A stretch of DNA of 35,690 nucleotides from Caldivirga sp. MU80 (GCF_001663375.1 NZ_LCTF01000027.1:1-35690); one strand, 5' to 3'; shown: positions 22,943-31,475, counted from the stretch's first letter. Numbers and translations are program-made. Notes: generated by a model from the letters alone, not told the origin.

Positions 22943-23997
22943 GTACCTCCAGGATATGCCCAGAGTGGCCGCAGGTAGATAAGAATGAGTATAGGGGTAT
23001 TTGGGTTTACGTTGAGCACCAAAACGGTGTCATTAAGGATGGTAGCCTCCAGTTGATTGGTAAGGCTAGGGAGCTGGCCAGTAAGGTTAACGTGGGCGTC
23101 ACGGCCGTCATGGTTGGCCATAAGTTAGGTGACTTGGTTAAGGAGCCCATTTACTATGGGGCTGATAGGGTGGTTTACGTTGATGACGAGGCCTTAGCCG
23201 TCTACATGCCCCACGTCTACGCCTCAGTCATAGTTAACCTTGTCAATAAGTATAAGCCTGAGGTAGTCCTCTTCGCAGCCACTAAGAGGGGTAGGGAACT
23301 GGCCCCATACGTAGCCAACACCCTCAGGACCGGTATAACGGCAGACTGCACGGACCTAGACATTGACGTTAAGACGAGGGATCTGGATCAGGTTAGGCCA
23401 ACCTACGGTGGCAACATACTGGCTCACATTAGGACACCCACCAGGAGGCCTCAACTAGCCAGCGTCAGGCCCAACGTATTCCCAACGCCACCAAGGGACA
23501 CCAGCCGTAAGGGTGAGGTGATTAGGGAGGTTATTAACAATTTACCTAAGCCCAACGGTTCACTGATAAGCATCAAACCGGTCACCAAGGGTGATAGTGA
23601 CCTACCCCCAGTGGAGAAGGCTGACATAGTGGTGGCTGCAGGTAGGGGTGTGGGTGGGCCTGAGGGGGTTAAGCTACTGGTGGAGTTGGCTAAGGCCATT
23701 GGTGGGACTGTTGGTGGGACTAAGAAGGTTACTGATGCGGGTTGGCTACCCGTTGATAGGCAGATTGGGCAGACAGGTAAGACCGTTAGGCCAACGCTCT
23801 ACATAGGCGTTGGTGTTAGTGGTGCCATACAGCACATCTTCGGCATGAAGGAGTCGAAGATCATAGTAGCCATTAACAGCGACCCCAATGCACCAATATT
23901 CGAGTACGCCGATTACGGTATAGTGGGTGACTATAGGCAGGTGATTCAGGCTTTACTGGAGTTGCTTAACCAGAGGAGGGCTGGTAAGGGATCCTAA
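22939..23997 (+). CDS. etfA: Electron transfer flavoprotein alpha subunit (FixB/EtfA)
   Basis: 352 residues. N-terminal domain IWVYVEHQNG...ADRVVYVDD. The C-terminal FAD domain has the classical VGGTKKVTDAGWLPVDRQIG, QTGKTVRPTLYIG and GVSGAIQH motifs, followed by INSDPNAPIFEYADYGIVGD. It completes a four-gene ETF/Fix operon that is probably an NADH-oxidising bifurcating complex making reduced ferredoxin and menaquinol. That fits the ferredoxin-linked AOR and 2-oxoacid oxidoreductase elsewhere in the window. Confidence 0.94.
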   Translation: MSTSRICPEWPQVDKNEYRGIWVYVEHQNGVIKDGSLQLIGKARELASKVNVGVTAVMVGHKLGDLVKEPIYYGADRVVYVDDEALAVYMPHVYASVIVNLVNKYKPEVVLFAATKRGRELAPYVANTLRTGITADCTDLDIDVKTRDLDQVRPTYGGNILAHIRTPTRRPQLASVRPNVFPTPPRDTSRKGEVIREVINNLPKPNGSLISIKPVTKGDSDLPPVEKADIVVAAGRGVGGPEGVKLLVELAKAIGGTVGGTKKVTDAGWLPVDRQIGQTGKTVRPTLYIGVGVSGAIQHIFGMKESKIIVAINSDPNAPIFEYADYGIVGDYRQVIQALLELLNQRRAGKGS

Positions 23998-24028
23998 GGT
24001 TTATTTACCAAGCCAAATCAACCTCCCC

Positions 24029-24601
24029 ATGGAGGACATTAGTAGTTATGCGGAGGAGCTTTACGAGGTGACTGATGAGTGCCCAGTTTGCAGAAACAGG
24101 ACCCTTAGCATTAGGGGCGTTGTGTATAACGTGCCTTACTTCGGTAGGGTCCTCCTCGAGACCATGAACTGCTCCACCTGCGGCTTCAGGTACATGAACA
24201 TAACTTACCTCGACAGTAAGGGGCCCGTTAGGTTAACCTACAGGGTGACTGATAGGGTTGACGTCGAGAGGACCTGGATCATAAGGTCCGCTGAGGCTAG
24301 GCTGTACTCACCGGACTTGGGCTTCACCCTAGCCCCCGGTTCAGCGGGTGAGGCCCTAATAACCCCCCTTGAGGGCTTAATGTACAGGGTCATTTACTAC
24401 GCAGAGGCCATGAGGGGGCTTGAGGGTGAGGCTGAGGAGAGGAGGCTAAGGTTCATTAGGGAGGCCACAGAGGCGCTTAACGGTTTAAGGGGCTTCACCC
24501 TCGTCATAGAGGACCCCACTGGGAACAGCATAATAAGGCCACCACCTGGTAGGGAGGATAGGCTTAAGGAGGAGAGGCTTGAGGTAACCCAGGATGGGTA
24601 G
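24029..24601 (+). CDS. ZPR1-type zinc finger protein
   Basis: 190 residues. The zinc finger is CPVC near 18-21 with NCSTCGFRY near 48-56, the CxxC...CxxC spacing of ZPR1 proteins. The beta-rich ZPR1 domain follows (RSAEARLYSPDLGFTLAPGS, TPLEGLM), and a charged helical tail ends the protein. Eukaryotic ZPR1 acts as an eEF1A chaperone/partner; the archaeal single-domain form is probably related in role, but this is not shown here. ATG 24029 is 26 nt from the TATA box in GGTTTATTTACC. Its last 8 nt overlap the next gene. Confidence 0.9.
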   Translation: MEDISSYAEELYEVTDECPVCRNRTLSIRGVVYNVPYFGRVLLETMNCSTCGFRYMNITYLDSKGPVRLTYRVTDRVDVERTWIIRSAEARLYSPDLGFTLAPGSAGEALITPLEGLMYRVIYYAEAMRGLEGEAEERRLRFIREATEALNGLRGFTLVIEDPTGNSIIRPPPGREDRLKEERLEVTQDG

Positions 24602-25460
24602 GACCCCACCGGTAGCCGACAACCACGGCCATGTCAACCCAGTTAAGGGTCTTGGACCCAGGGAGGTGGCTAGGAGGTTTAGGAGGACGGGCGGCTGGTT
24701 CATGGGCGTCGTGGCCCTCTTAACCTGGGACCTGGATTTAAGGCCAGGCGACTTGAACGACGTTGATAGGCTATATAGGTTAACCATAGAGTCCGCCAGG
24801 GTCATTCAAGGTGAGGGGGTTAGGTCAGTGGCCATAATAGGCCTACACCCAGCCGAGTGCGTTAGGTTAATTGAGACTGGTTGGGGCTTAGACAAGGTTA
24901 GGGGCTACATGGTTAAGGCGATTGACCTAGCGGCCCAGTACATTAAGAGGGGTGAGGCAGTTGGCATTGGTGAGGTTGGTAGGCCGCATTGGGATGTGGG
25001 TAGCGATGTGGTTAAGCTGTGCAATGAGGTTATTGAGTACGCCTTAACCGTCGCCAAGGATCTGGGGGCCGTGGTTCACCTACACCTGGAGAGGGCCGGT
25101 GAGGCCACGGTTAAGTCCATTGTTGATATTGTTAATAAAGTTGGCGTTAGGGATAGGGGTAAGGTAATCCTCCACCATGCCTCACCAGGCATGGTTAAGC
25201 CTGGGGTTGAGAATGGGCTAACACCCTCAGTGCCGATAGGTAGGCATGGGGAATTTGAGGAGGCGATTAGGCAGAGTAGGTTAATCGTGGTGGAGAGCGA
25301 CTACATAGATGACCCGAGGAGGCCAGGGGCCGTGATACCTCCATGGAGGATACTGAGTAGGGTTAACCAACTCCTCCAATTAGGTGTCGTTAATGAGGAT
25401 GACATAACTAGCATCATGGTTGACAGGATTGAGGAGCTTTACGGGGTTAAGTACAGTTAA
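24594..25460 (+). CDS. TatD-like metal-dependent hydrolase (TIM barrel)
   Basis: 288 residues. Metal-ligand motifs of the amidohydrolase/TatD type: DNHGHVNP near the N-terminus, GEVGRPHW in the middle, HLHLERAGE, ILHHASPGM and VVESDYID near the end. It may act as a DNase/RNase-like or other hydrolase; the substrate is not clear. ATG 24594 overlaps the ZPR1-like gene by 8 nt, so the two are co-transcribed and probably coupled. Confidence 0.85.
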   Translation: MGRTPPVADNHGHVNPVKGLGPREVARRFRRTGGWFMGVVALLTWDLDLRPGDLNDVDRLYRLTIESARVIQGEGVRSVAIIGLHPAECVRLIETGWGLDKVRGYMVKAIDLAAQYIKRGEAVGIGEVGRPHWDVGSDVVKLCNEVIEYALTVAKDLGAVVHLHLERAGEATVKSIVDIVNKVGVRDRGKVILHHASPGMVKPGVENGLTPSVPIGRHGEFEEAIRQSRLIVVESDYIDDPRRPGAVIPPWRILSRVNQLLQLGVVNEDDITSIMVDRIEELYGVKYS

Positions 25461-25585
25461 GCCGCATCCTAAGGGAAGGTACTCTAAAGTTTAAAGTTGA
25501 GGATGATGAATGCTTATGCTGGCTAAACCCTTAGGAGGGGCGTAGAAGAGTATTAAAGCACCCAAACTGGTGGGTTGGCTTAATT

Positions 25586-26170
25586 ATGTTGCCCAATAGG
25601 GATGAGATTAAGGCTAAGTTGAGGGAATACGAGGATGCCAGGGACAGGATAATCAACACTGGGATTAGGTTGAATAGGCTATCTAAGTCAACCATATACT
25701 CGGTTATTAGGGGTGACTGGGATTCAGCGGACAGGTACCTAGAGGATATGAGGAGGGAGCTCCAGGACTTAATGAACCTGGTTAGGCAGTACCCATTCTA
25801 CTACGATAAGGCTGCCGTTAGCCTGCAGGAGTACGCAGAGGCCTACATAATGTACGTTTACAATAGGGATGGTAGAATACCAACGCTAAGCGAGGTTGGG
25901 GTTGATGAAGTAGCCTACCTAAACGGGTTAATGGAGTTCACGGGGGAGTTGTCCAGGAAGGCCACTGAGGAGTTGATTAAGGATAACCTGGATTACGCTT
26001 TAAAGGCTAAGGAGGTTATGGAGGAGATTTACCTAGACATGCTCTACATGGAGTTCAAGGACTTTGAAATGAGGAAGAAGGTTGACTACGTGGCTAACAA
26101 CATAAATTGGCTGAATGAGAAGATATTCTACAAGACCCTCAACAGGAAGGTTCCTTTAAGCCCCAGTTAA
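25586..26170 (+). CDS. Translin-family protein
   Basis: 194 residues, almost entirely helical. The opening RDEIKAKLREYEDARDRIINTGIRLNRLSKSTI pattern and the C-terminal YMEFKDFEMRKKVDYVANNIN match archaeal translin-like proteins, which form ring-shaped complexes binding or cleaving RNA/ssDNA. ATG 25586 follows a TATA-like gtattaaag (25550-25558). It is a single gene with unknown substrate. Another helical family is possible but less likely. Confidence 0.75.
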   Translation: MLPNRDEIKAKLREYEDARDRIINTGIRLNRLSKSTIYSVIRGDWDSADRYLEDMRRELQDLMNLVRQYPFYYDKAAVSLQEYAEAYIMYVYNRDGRIPTLSEVGVDEVAYLNGLMEFTGELSRKATEELIKDNLDYALKAKEVMEEIYLDMLYMEFKDFEMRKKVDYVANNINWLNEKIFYKTLNRKVPLSPS

Positions 26171-26212
26171 ACTGGGCAATACTGCTTAAAAGACCACCAC
26201 GCACTGACCCTA

Positions 26213-26267
26213 CTCAGTGATTAGGCTTGCAAGGCCTGACCAGTGATGACCTGGGCTAAGATGACAC
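26213..26267 (+). ncRNA. C/D-box sRNA candidate
   Basis: Box order and spacing fit an archaeal methylation guide: C-like GTGATTA (26217-26223), 12-nt guide, D' CTGA (26236-26239), 3-nt spacer, C' GTGATGA (26243-26249), 11-nt guide, D-like ATGA (26261-26264). A TATA box CTTAAAAG (26184-26192) places transcription start about 3-4 nt before box C. The inner pair of boxes is perfect, but the outer C and D boxes each differ by one base from consensus. Guide targets were not identified. Confidence 0.45.
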
Positions 26268-26378
26268 CTACACTTAAACATATCTCTACAAGATTCTTGA
26301 CTAAATAAAATTGGCCGTGAAATTAAGTTTAATCGTAATTATCCTCAGATTAAAGCTTTAATAGTGGTGAGGCGCATT

Positions 26379-27416
26379 ATGTGCATGGCCAGTGGGTTCC
26401 TTAGGCCATCTCCAGCCATAGAGGGTGGTGTGGATTCCCTCTTCCACTGCTGGAGGAGGATCCCATCGACGAGGGTCGGCCTTGAAGAGGAGTTTCAGCC
26501 ATGTAGGGCCAGTGAGTACTGGCGAGTGAACTACGACGAGGCCAGGTACACGGACTTCTCCGAATCCGTCTACCTCAAACCCAGGGGGTTGATCACCGTA
26601 TCGTTGAGATCCAGGTCAACGTTTACCTACGGCAACTTCGCCTTAATGGCTAAGCTTCCCAGGGTTGAGGGTGGGCCAATACTGTGGTTCGGCTTTGAGC
26701 ACGACGACCTATTCGCAGGTGGTGTGGTGCACTTCAGCTGGTTCTCAGGTAGGGGCAGCCTATACGCCAACATTGGTGGGGCATCTAAGGTGGTTTCAAT
26801 GGACCTAACCAAGTTCCTACCCAAGGACGCCTCTGATAGGTACCACTGGTACAGTATAGTTTATAGGAGGGGGGTAGCCATGTGGTTCATTGATAATAGG
26901 CTGAGGGCCATTGCCTCAGTGGCGTCAGGTGAGGTTAAGGATGGGGGCGTAGTTTACGATGAATCACCCTACGTGGCAGCCTGGACAACGGACGCACCAT
27001 CAGCGCAACTGGCGGTCCTCATCGACATTGATGGGGCCCCCGATGTCGAGTTCAGGTGGGTTGGGTTAAACCCATGGGGCCTAAGGGTTTCAAACGGCGA
27101 CCCAGAGGTGCCGGTCAAGGTTAAGCTGTATAGGGCTGGTTCTGAGGCTACTTGGGCTGGTTCAGTGGTTAAGCCTGGGGATGAATTTTACTCACAACCA
27201 TTACCTGGCATGGGTAGGAAGACACTGCTACTAAATGCACCAGGGGGTGAGTTGACCGTGGAGTACTTCGCTGATGGTGAGTGGGGTGAGGCTAGGGGCA
27301 TCCAGGTCAGCGGCACCGTAGCCATGGGCATCATTGAGGATGCCCCATTAATTAGGTTTAGGTATAGGGCTAGGGAGCAGGGCTCCGTAAGGGTTGCCTC
27401 AATGACCCTAACCTAA
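26379..27416 (+). CDS. Unknown beta-rich protein, possibly concanavalin-like sandwich
   Basis: About 345 residues. A GTG at 26364 would extend it by five residues; the TATA-like stretch in ATTAAAGCTTTAAT (26349-26362, palindromic) suits a leaderless start at ATG 26379 or 26385. Strand-rich sequence such as LITVSLRSRSTFTYGNFALMAKLP, GGPILWFGFEHD and RYHWYSIVYRRGVAMWFIDN recalls glycoside-binding or LamG/GH16-like jelly rolls, where a Trp-rich sheet binds sugar. I see no signal peptide and no clear GH catalytic motif. A second beta domain is likely from about residue 230. Function unknown. Confidence 0.65.
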   Translation: MCMASGFLRPSPAIEGGVDSLFHCWRRIPSTRVGLEEEFQPCRASEYWRVNYDEARYTDFSESVYLKPRGLITVSLRSRSTFTYGNFALMAKLPRVEGGPILWFGFEHDDLFAGGVVHFSWFSGRGSLYANIGGASKVVSMDLTKFLPKDASDRYHWYSIVYRRGVAMWFIDNRLRAIASVASGEVKDGGVVYDESPYVAAWTTDAPSAQLAVLIDIDGAPDVEFRWVGLNPWGLRVSNGDPEVPVKVKLYRAGSEATWAGSVVKPGDEFYSQPLPGMGRKTLLLNAPGGELTVEYFADGEWGEARGIQVSGTVAMGIIEDAPLIRFRYRAREQGSVRVASMTLT

Positions 27417-27460
27417 CCTTAACCGTTATTCAACGGGTCAATCGGACAAATGTTAAAAGC

Positions 27461-27958
27461 TTAGGAAAGGAGTGCCTTGGCCTTAACTCTATGGTTGACG
27501 TATGCGTAAACCGTTATGACGATGAAGTCCGCTATAATCATTGAGTGCATTATGGTGCAGTATAGGCATAGGGCGTGTAGTATGGCGAACTCCACGTAGA
27601 GGAGGTAGGGTATTATAGCTAGCCCAAGAAACCTCCAGTACATTAAAGCCCTCAGTATTTTACCAGCAGCCGGCTCAGCCACCTTATCATAGGCCATGGC
27701 CATGGCTATGTTAGCTACGAACCAGAACACCGCCAAGACGTCAAGGGGTACATCGGCTAATTCGGCGTATGGGCTTGAGAGAACCTTAATGCAGTTAATC
27801 GTGACACCTGGGAATGGTGACTGGGAGCCTCCCACAGTGCATAGTGGTGGGGCGTTGTGGAGGTAGTAGTACGTGTAGAGGACCACTGCCGAGGAGAATA
27901 TGCCCACCACCGAGAAGGCTACGAATAAGGTTAGCCACTTGAGGCTTAGCCTACCCAT
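27461..27958 (-). CDS. VKOR-family membrane thiol oxidoreductase
   Basis: 165 residues with four or five membrane helices. Active-site CxxC at C131-x2-C134 (LCLYCTIMH), loop cysteines C40 and C56, and the conserved Ser in LSSPYAELADVPLDV. VKOR homologues reoxidise disulfide-forming thioredoxin-like proteins using quinone, which fits abundant disulfide bonding in hyperthermophilic crenarchaea. ATG 27958 is about 27 nt from a TATA box (agtatttaac in minus sense, near 27985). No fused thioredoxin domain is present. Confidence 0.88.
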   Translation of the reverse strand: MGRLSLKWLTLFVAFSVVGIFSSAVVLYTYYYLHNAPPLCTVGGSQSPFPGVTINCIKVLSSPYAELADVPLDVLAVFWFVANIAMAMAYDKVAEPAAGKILRALMYWRFLGLAIIPYLLYVEFAILHALCLYCTIMHSMIIADFIVITVYAYVNHRVKAKALLS

Positions 27959-28022
27959 AGCTTAACCTGGGGTTAAAGGGTTAAATACTTTCTTCCAACG
28001 CTAACCCCAGAGAGGAGTGAGG

Positions 28023-28385
28023 CTAGTCCTTAAGCAGCGGTAGGCTACCGGTCACCTTATTCACAAGTTCCTCCGGCCCAGGCCCAATGGCCAGCGCTGT
28101 CACAGTGCCTGGCGGTAGCTCCGTTAACCCAGCGTCCTCAATCAACGCCGTGGGTAGGCCAAGGGCCTCCGCCTTAGCCTTAAGCCTGACCAAGTCATCA
28201 ACCCCATTAACCACGAGCACAATCTTCTTCTGGCCGCTTGAAACCCAGGCATTAACCCAATCACCCCTACTCCTCAAGGCCTCCAGTACAGCCGTCACTG
28301 AGGCGTGGGCCACCTGGACGGCTAACTTACCCCTGCTCATGGGTAAGTCACGCCTGACAACTATCGACTGCTTAAACCCACCCAC
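28023..28385 (-). CDS. pth2: Peptidyl-tRNA hydrolase, archaeal/eukaryotic type (Pth2)
   Basis: 120 residues, the normal Pth2 length. Motifs: [23 protein letters not shown] near the N-terminus, [45 protein letters not shown]. It frees tRNA from drop-off peptidyl-tRNA. GTG 28385 is about 26 nt from the TATA box GGTTTAAAAC (minus sense, near 28411), a leaderless start. Confidence 0.95.
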   Translation of the reverse strand: MGGFKQSIVVRRDLPMSRGKLAVQVAHASVTAVLEALRSRGDWVNAWVSSGQKKIVLVVNGVDDLVRLKAKAEALGLPTALIEDAGLTELPPGTVTALAIGPGPEELVNKVTGSLPLLKD

Positions 28386-28437
28386 CGGGGGTTGGGTGGG
28401 GCTTGGGTTTTAAACCGAACCCACCTTTGCGTCAACG

Positions 28438-29481
28438 CTACTCGGCTAGGGGTTCCCACTTCTTGCTTGTGAAGGACCTGTAGGCGGCATCAATAATTCT
28501 GTTAACCTCGACACCGTCGTTGAAGTTTTCCCTAGGCATTTCACCCCTCTCGAAGGAGGTTATGAAGTGCCTAAGCTCGTTGAGGTAGCCGTAGAGTTCG
28601 AACTCCCTCCAAATTGGGTATAGCCAACCCTTAGCAACCTCAGCCTTCTCAACAACGTACCCAACCCTCTCCTCCGGGGCCGTGGTGAAGACCCTTATCC
28701 CAGTCTCCCTAGTCACGTCGATGAATATAGCCCCCTCACTACCGTAAATCTCGTACCTCAGGTCCAACCCACCGTGGGCTGCCCAACTATTCTCAGCCTG
28801 CCCCAACTCACCCCCACTATACCTAACCAGGACTATGCTGTTATCCTCAGCCTTAGTCCTATCCCTATGGACAAGTAGGTCACCCCAACCCAACACCTCA
28901 ACGGCCCTACCCCCAATTATCTTCCTGGTTACCTCAATTGAGTGACACCCCATGTCCAGTAGGCTACCGCCACCGGAAAGGCTCTTATCCCAGAACCATG
29001 GGCTGTGGGGGCCGAAGTGGGCCTCCCTACTCCTAACCCAAAACACCTTACCAATGGCCCCACCCTTAACCATCTCCATGACCCTCTCTATCTGAGGTAT
29101 GAAGACCTGGTTCTCGGCGTAGGCGTGTAGTACCCCATTCCTGTTGACGGCGTTAAGCATCTCCCTAGCCTCACTGAGGTTCCTACCCAGCGGCTTCTCG
29201 ATGATTATGTTCTTCTTGTTCTCGGCGCAGACTTGAACCGCCTTAAGGTGGAGGAAGTTGGGTAGGACTATGTCAACTGCGTCAACCTCCTTATCGCTGC
29301 AAAGCTTCTCAATGAAATCTTCACCCGTGTAATACTTGCCGACACCCCACCTCCTTGCGAACTCAGCGGCCCTACTCCTCGACGCCACGGCCACAACCTT
29401 GGCATTGGGTATCTCGGCGTATGACTGCATGTGGAACTCTGCGGCGAAGCCTGAACCCAGTAACCCAACCCTAACAACCAT
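28438..29481 (-). CDS. Gfo/Idh/MocA-family oxidoreductase
   Basis: About 347 residues. Rossmann motif VGLLGSGFAAEFH at the N-terminus, conserved EKPLGRN with the active Lys, and DMGCHSIEVTR in the C-terminal alpha/beta domain. The family uses NAD(P) on sugars, sugar alcohols or nucleotide sugars; the substrate cannot be read from sequence. ATG 29481 is chosen over GTG 29487: TATA box ACTTATAAGC (29501-29510) is centred 25 nt upstream of it and the start MVVRVGLLG fits the family. Confidence 0.9.
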   Translation of the reverse strand: MVVRVGLLGSGFAAEFHMQSYAEIPNAKVVAVASRSRAAEFARRWGVGKYYTGEDFIEKLCSDKEVDAVDIVLPNFLHLKAVQVCAENKKNIIIEKPLGRNLSEAREMLNAVNRNGVLHAYAENQVFIPQIERVMEMVKGGAIGKVFWVRSREAHFGPHSPWFWDKSLSGGGSLLDMGCHSIEVTRKIIGGRAVEVLGWGDLLVHRDRTKAEDNSIVLVRYSGGELGQAENSWAAHGGLDLRYEIYGSEGAIFIDVTRETGIRVFTTAPEERVGYVVEKAEVAKGWLYPIWREFELYGYLNELRHFITSFERGEMPRENFNDGVEVNRIIDAAYRSFTSKKWEPLAE

Positions 29482-29618
29482 AGCCACTCGTCTAGTGCAT
29501 ACTTATAAGCATTATGCGCAGTAATTGTGCTATATGCTTAAAGGCAATTATGAGGTGGAATGTTTAAACAGGTAATAAGGTGTATTTTTAAACCATGATT
29601 GACTTAACGCCTTAGCAT

Positions 29619-30317
29619 CTACTCAATCCTAATCCTAATAACCCTCTTAGACTCCTCAACCTCCTCCTTGGGTAACTCCCTGTACGTGAGCCACCAGGCG
29701 TAGCCCTTAAACTGCTGGAGTCTCTTAGGCGCCTCCTCAACGTTGTGTGGCGGTGGGTTGAGCACATTGTCGCCTATTAACTCGTTGTAGGGCCAGTTAG
29801 CCGGCATAACGGCGCCGTACTTGTCTATGAGTTGAAGTGCCTTAACGGCCCTAAGTATCTCGGGTATGTTCCTACCCAGCTCAAGTGGGTAGTACATTAT
29901 TAACCTAACCGTGGCCTTGTCATCAACTATGAAGACCGCCCTAACTGTTGAGGTGCTTGACTCGGCGTGGATCATGCCAAGCCTCCTAGCCACCGTGCCC
30001 ATTGGATCCGCTATTATTGGGAATGGTATCTTAACACCGAGGGTCTTCTCAATCCAGGTAACCCACTCAATGTGGCTAATGTCAGTATCCACGGAGAGCC
30101 CAATTAATTCAGTGTTCAATTTGCGGAAGTCCTCATACCTCTTGGCGAAGGAAACGAACTCAGTTGTGCATACTGGCGTGAAGTCGCCTGGGTGGCTGAA
30201 CAGTATGAACCACTTACCCCTATAGTAGTCAGGCAGTTTAATCTTACCATGCGTAGTCGTAACCTCCATTTCAGGGAATTTTTCCCCTATTAGGGGCATC
30301 CTGAAACCCTCACTCAT
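29619..30317 (-). CDS. 1-Cys peroxiredoxin (Prx6-type, AhpC/TSA family)
   Basis: 232 residues. Peroxidatic Cys C50 in [14 protein letters not shown] with the supporting Thr and the Arg in [11 protein letters not shown]. The C-terminal domain [12 protein letters not shown] and [10 protein letters not shown] matches the archaeal Prx6 group. C50 is the only cysteine: the two C-terminal cysteines known from the Aeropyrum enzyme are absent, the first replaced in AWWLTY. It therefore needs an external thiol donor. ATG 30317 is the start. It reduces peroxides in the cytosol. Confidence 0.93.
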   Translation of the reverse strand: MSEGFRMPLIGEKFPEMEVTTTHGKIKLPDYYRGKWFILFSHPGDFTPVCTTEFVSFAKRYEDFRKLNTELIGLSVDTDISHIEWVTWIEKTLGVKIPFPIIADPMGTVARRLGMIHAESSTSTVRAVFIVDDKATVRLIMYYPLELGRNIPEILRAVKALQLIDKYGAVMPANWPYNELIGDNVLNPPPHNVEEAPKRLQQFKGYAWWLTYRELPKEEVEESKRVIRIRIE

Positions 30318-30701
30318 ACTTACCCTAAACTATCCCTATTTTCTACCAGTTTATAAATTTTTCTAGATAGAACTTTTTTTAGATAGCCTACGCTTCCTCA
30401 CTCAGAGAACCCCTAATTATACGGACAAAGGAATGTTTCACGTTTCACCATACCAAGTATTACATAATTACTTATCATTAGATGGAAATAATCTTTCTAT
30501 CAAGGTAAGGAGTCTTGAAACATAATGTGCGAATAAGTTAAGGGAAAACGCAGGAACAGCATGATTAATGATTAACCTAACGTGCACCTGTCTATCAGCA
30601 GTAACTGGGCTGTTTCGGTTTTCATAATCATTTGTAGTGCTTATTTTTGTTAATGGTTAATCCCAGTTAAATTTAAATGCCTAACCCCAACACCCTTTAT
30701 T
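30318..30701. other. AT-rich non-coding region upstream of RNA copy B
   Basis: No gene is convincing. About 30608-30640 (minus sense) is a decayed relative of the 5' part of the 43-aa ORF at 19903, including the sequence ATGAAAACCGAAAC. The rest (30360-30600) is AT-rich and shows nothing I recognise beyond promoter-like runs for the peroxiredoxin. Confidence 0.55.
30671..30678 (+). promoter_or_regulatory. TATA box of structured RNA copy B
   Basis: ATTTAAAT centred about 27 nt before the 5' end of homology between the two RNA copies. Confidence 0.55.
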
Positions 30702-30839
30702 AGTGACCCTGGGGTCCCGAGATCCGCAGAGGCTGGGAACCCCCGGCGACGGGGTGGGAGCCGCTGCGGTGAGTGGGCTCGGGGAGACCGTCGAGAAGGA
30801 GACGGTGGGCTAACGCCTACCGCCTCCAGAGAGACGGTA
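30702..30839 (+). ncRNA. Structured RNA of unknown family, copy B
   Basis: About 138 nt, paralogous to 19711-19854. Helices: CCGCAG (30724-30729) with CTGCGG (30764-30769); GNRA hairpin CCCCG-GCGA-CGGGG (30741-30754); ACCGTC-GAGAAGGA-GACGGT (30787-30806); and 3' ACCG...CGGT (30819-30838). Compared with copy A the GNRA stem changes C-G to U-A, the 3' stem changes A-U to G-C, and the long-range helix changes C-G to U-G, all preserving pairing. It is GC-rich in an AT-rich surrounding. The next gene downstream is convergent, so it is not a 5' leader or riboswitch but a free-standing RNA. Confidence 0.75.
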
Positions 30840-30977
30840 TTGTATCACTGAGTAGCTTATCTGGGCTAGTTTGGTTAAATTTAAGGGTTATTATTGTTGA
30901 ATGGATGAACCAGCGGACTAGGATAAAGCTAAGACCATTATCTATATTATCAATAAAGATATGTGGTATTTAAATGT

Positions 30978-30999
30978 TTTCATCATTGTTCTAATGAAA
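30978..30999. terminator. Possible bidirectional terminator between RNA copy B and DUF1641 gene
   Basis: Inverted repeat TTTTCAT/ATGAAAA about 10 nt apart lies between the plus-strand RNA and the convergent DUF1641 gene. T-rich on both strands; weak evidence. Confidence 0.3.
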
Positions 31000-31004
31000 A
31001 GGCA

Positions 31005-31475
31005 TCATTTTGACTGAGTGCATTTGCCAAGTACCTTAAGTAGCTGTATGGCTACCCCTAGGCCCCTCTGCACATCATCGTCACCCAGCGCCCTCAATAA
31101 CCCCATTAACCCCTTGACCGGCTTAGCCTCTGATATTAGGCCAGCGTTCTTGCCCACGCAGCCACCGAGGTCCTGCACCATACCCTTAAGTTTGAGTACG
31201 TCCTGGGTGTCCAGCTTATTCATTGCCTGTAGGCTACCGTCAACTAGTATTGAAAGTAATCTAAACACCGCTGGGTCCTGGAATAGGTACTGGATTAGTT
31301 CTTCAAACCTGTTCACAATTATCATCAGTGAATCCAATACTCCACTGCGCTTCAACTCAATTAACTGGTCTAAGAGACCCCTTATTTCATCAATATTCTG
31401 AGTAAGCATGTTTAGGGTTTCGGCCAGCTTCTCGTCGGGGCTTTTCTCAACCTGCTGTTGTACTGCCATACCCAT
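31005..31475 (-). CDS. DUF1641-family protein
   Basis: About 156 residues, predicted helical. The pattern NMLTQNIDEIRGLLDQLIELKRSGVLDSL and LKLKGMVQDLGG...GLMGLLRALGDDDVQRGLGVAIQLLK is the DUF1641 repeat structure. These proteins are often encoded beside sulfide:quinone reductases, type II NADH dehydrogenases or formate dehydrogenases. Start ATG 31475 follows the SQR stop by 4 nt with GAGGTG just upstream; ATG 31466 is also possible. It is the second gene of a two-gene operon with the SQR-like protein and probably assists it at the membrane, though its function is not known. Confidence 0.85.
   Translation of the reverse strand: MGMAVQQQVEKSPDEKLAETLNMLTQNIDEIRGLLDQLIELKRSGVLDSLMIIVNRFEELIQYLFQDPAVFRLLSILVDGSLQAMNKLDTQDVLKLKGMVQDLGGCVGKNAGLISEAKPVKGLMGLLRALGDDDVQRGLGVAIQLLKVLGKCTQSK

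Noticed and set aside
25500..25530. C-box-like ATGATGA at 25502
   Set aside because: Only about 10 nt from the TATA-like sequence and no D box follows.
30702..30839. 5S rRNA, SRP RNA or RNase P RNA
   Set aside because: Some GC stems recall 5S helix IV/V, but the 5S loop C, the SRP helix 8 and the RNase P conserved region I (GGAAAGUC-like) are absent.
30773..30973. Open frame of 66 codons on the plus strand
   Set aside because: It begins inside structured RNA copy B and is Arg/Ser-rich from GC hairpin sequence. No promoter or family pattern; treated as RNA, not protein.
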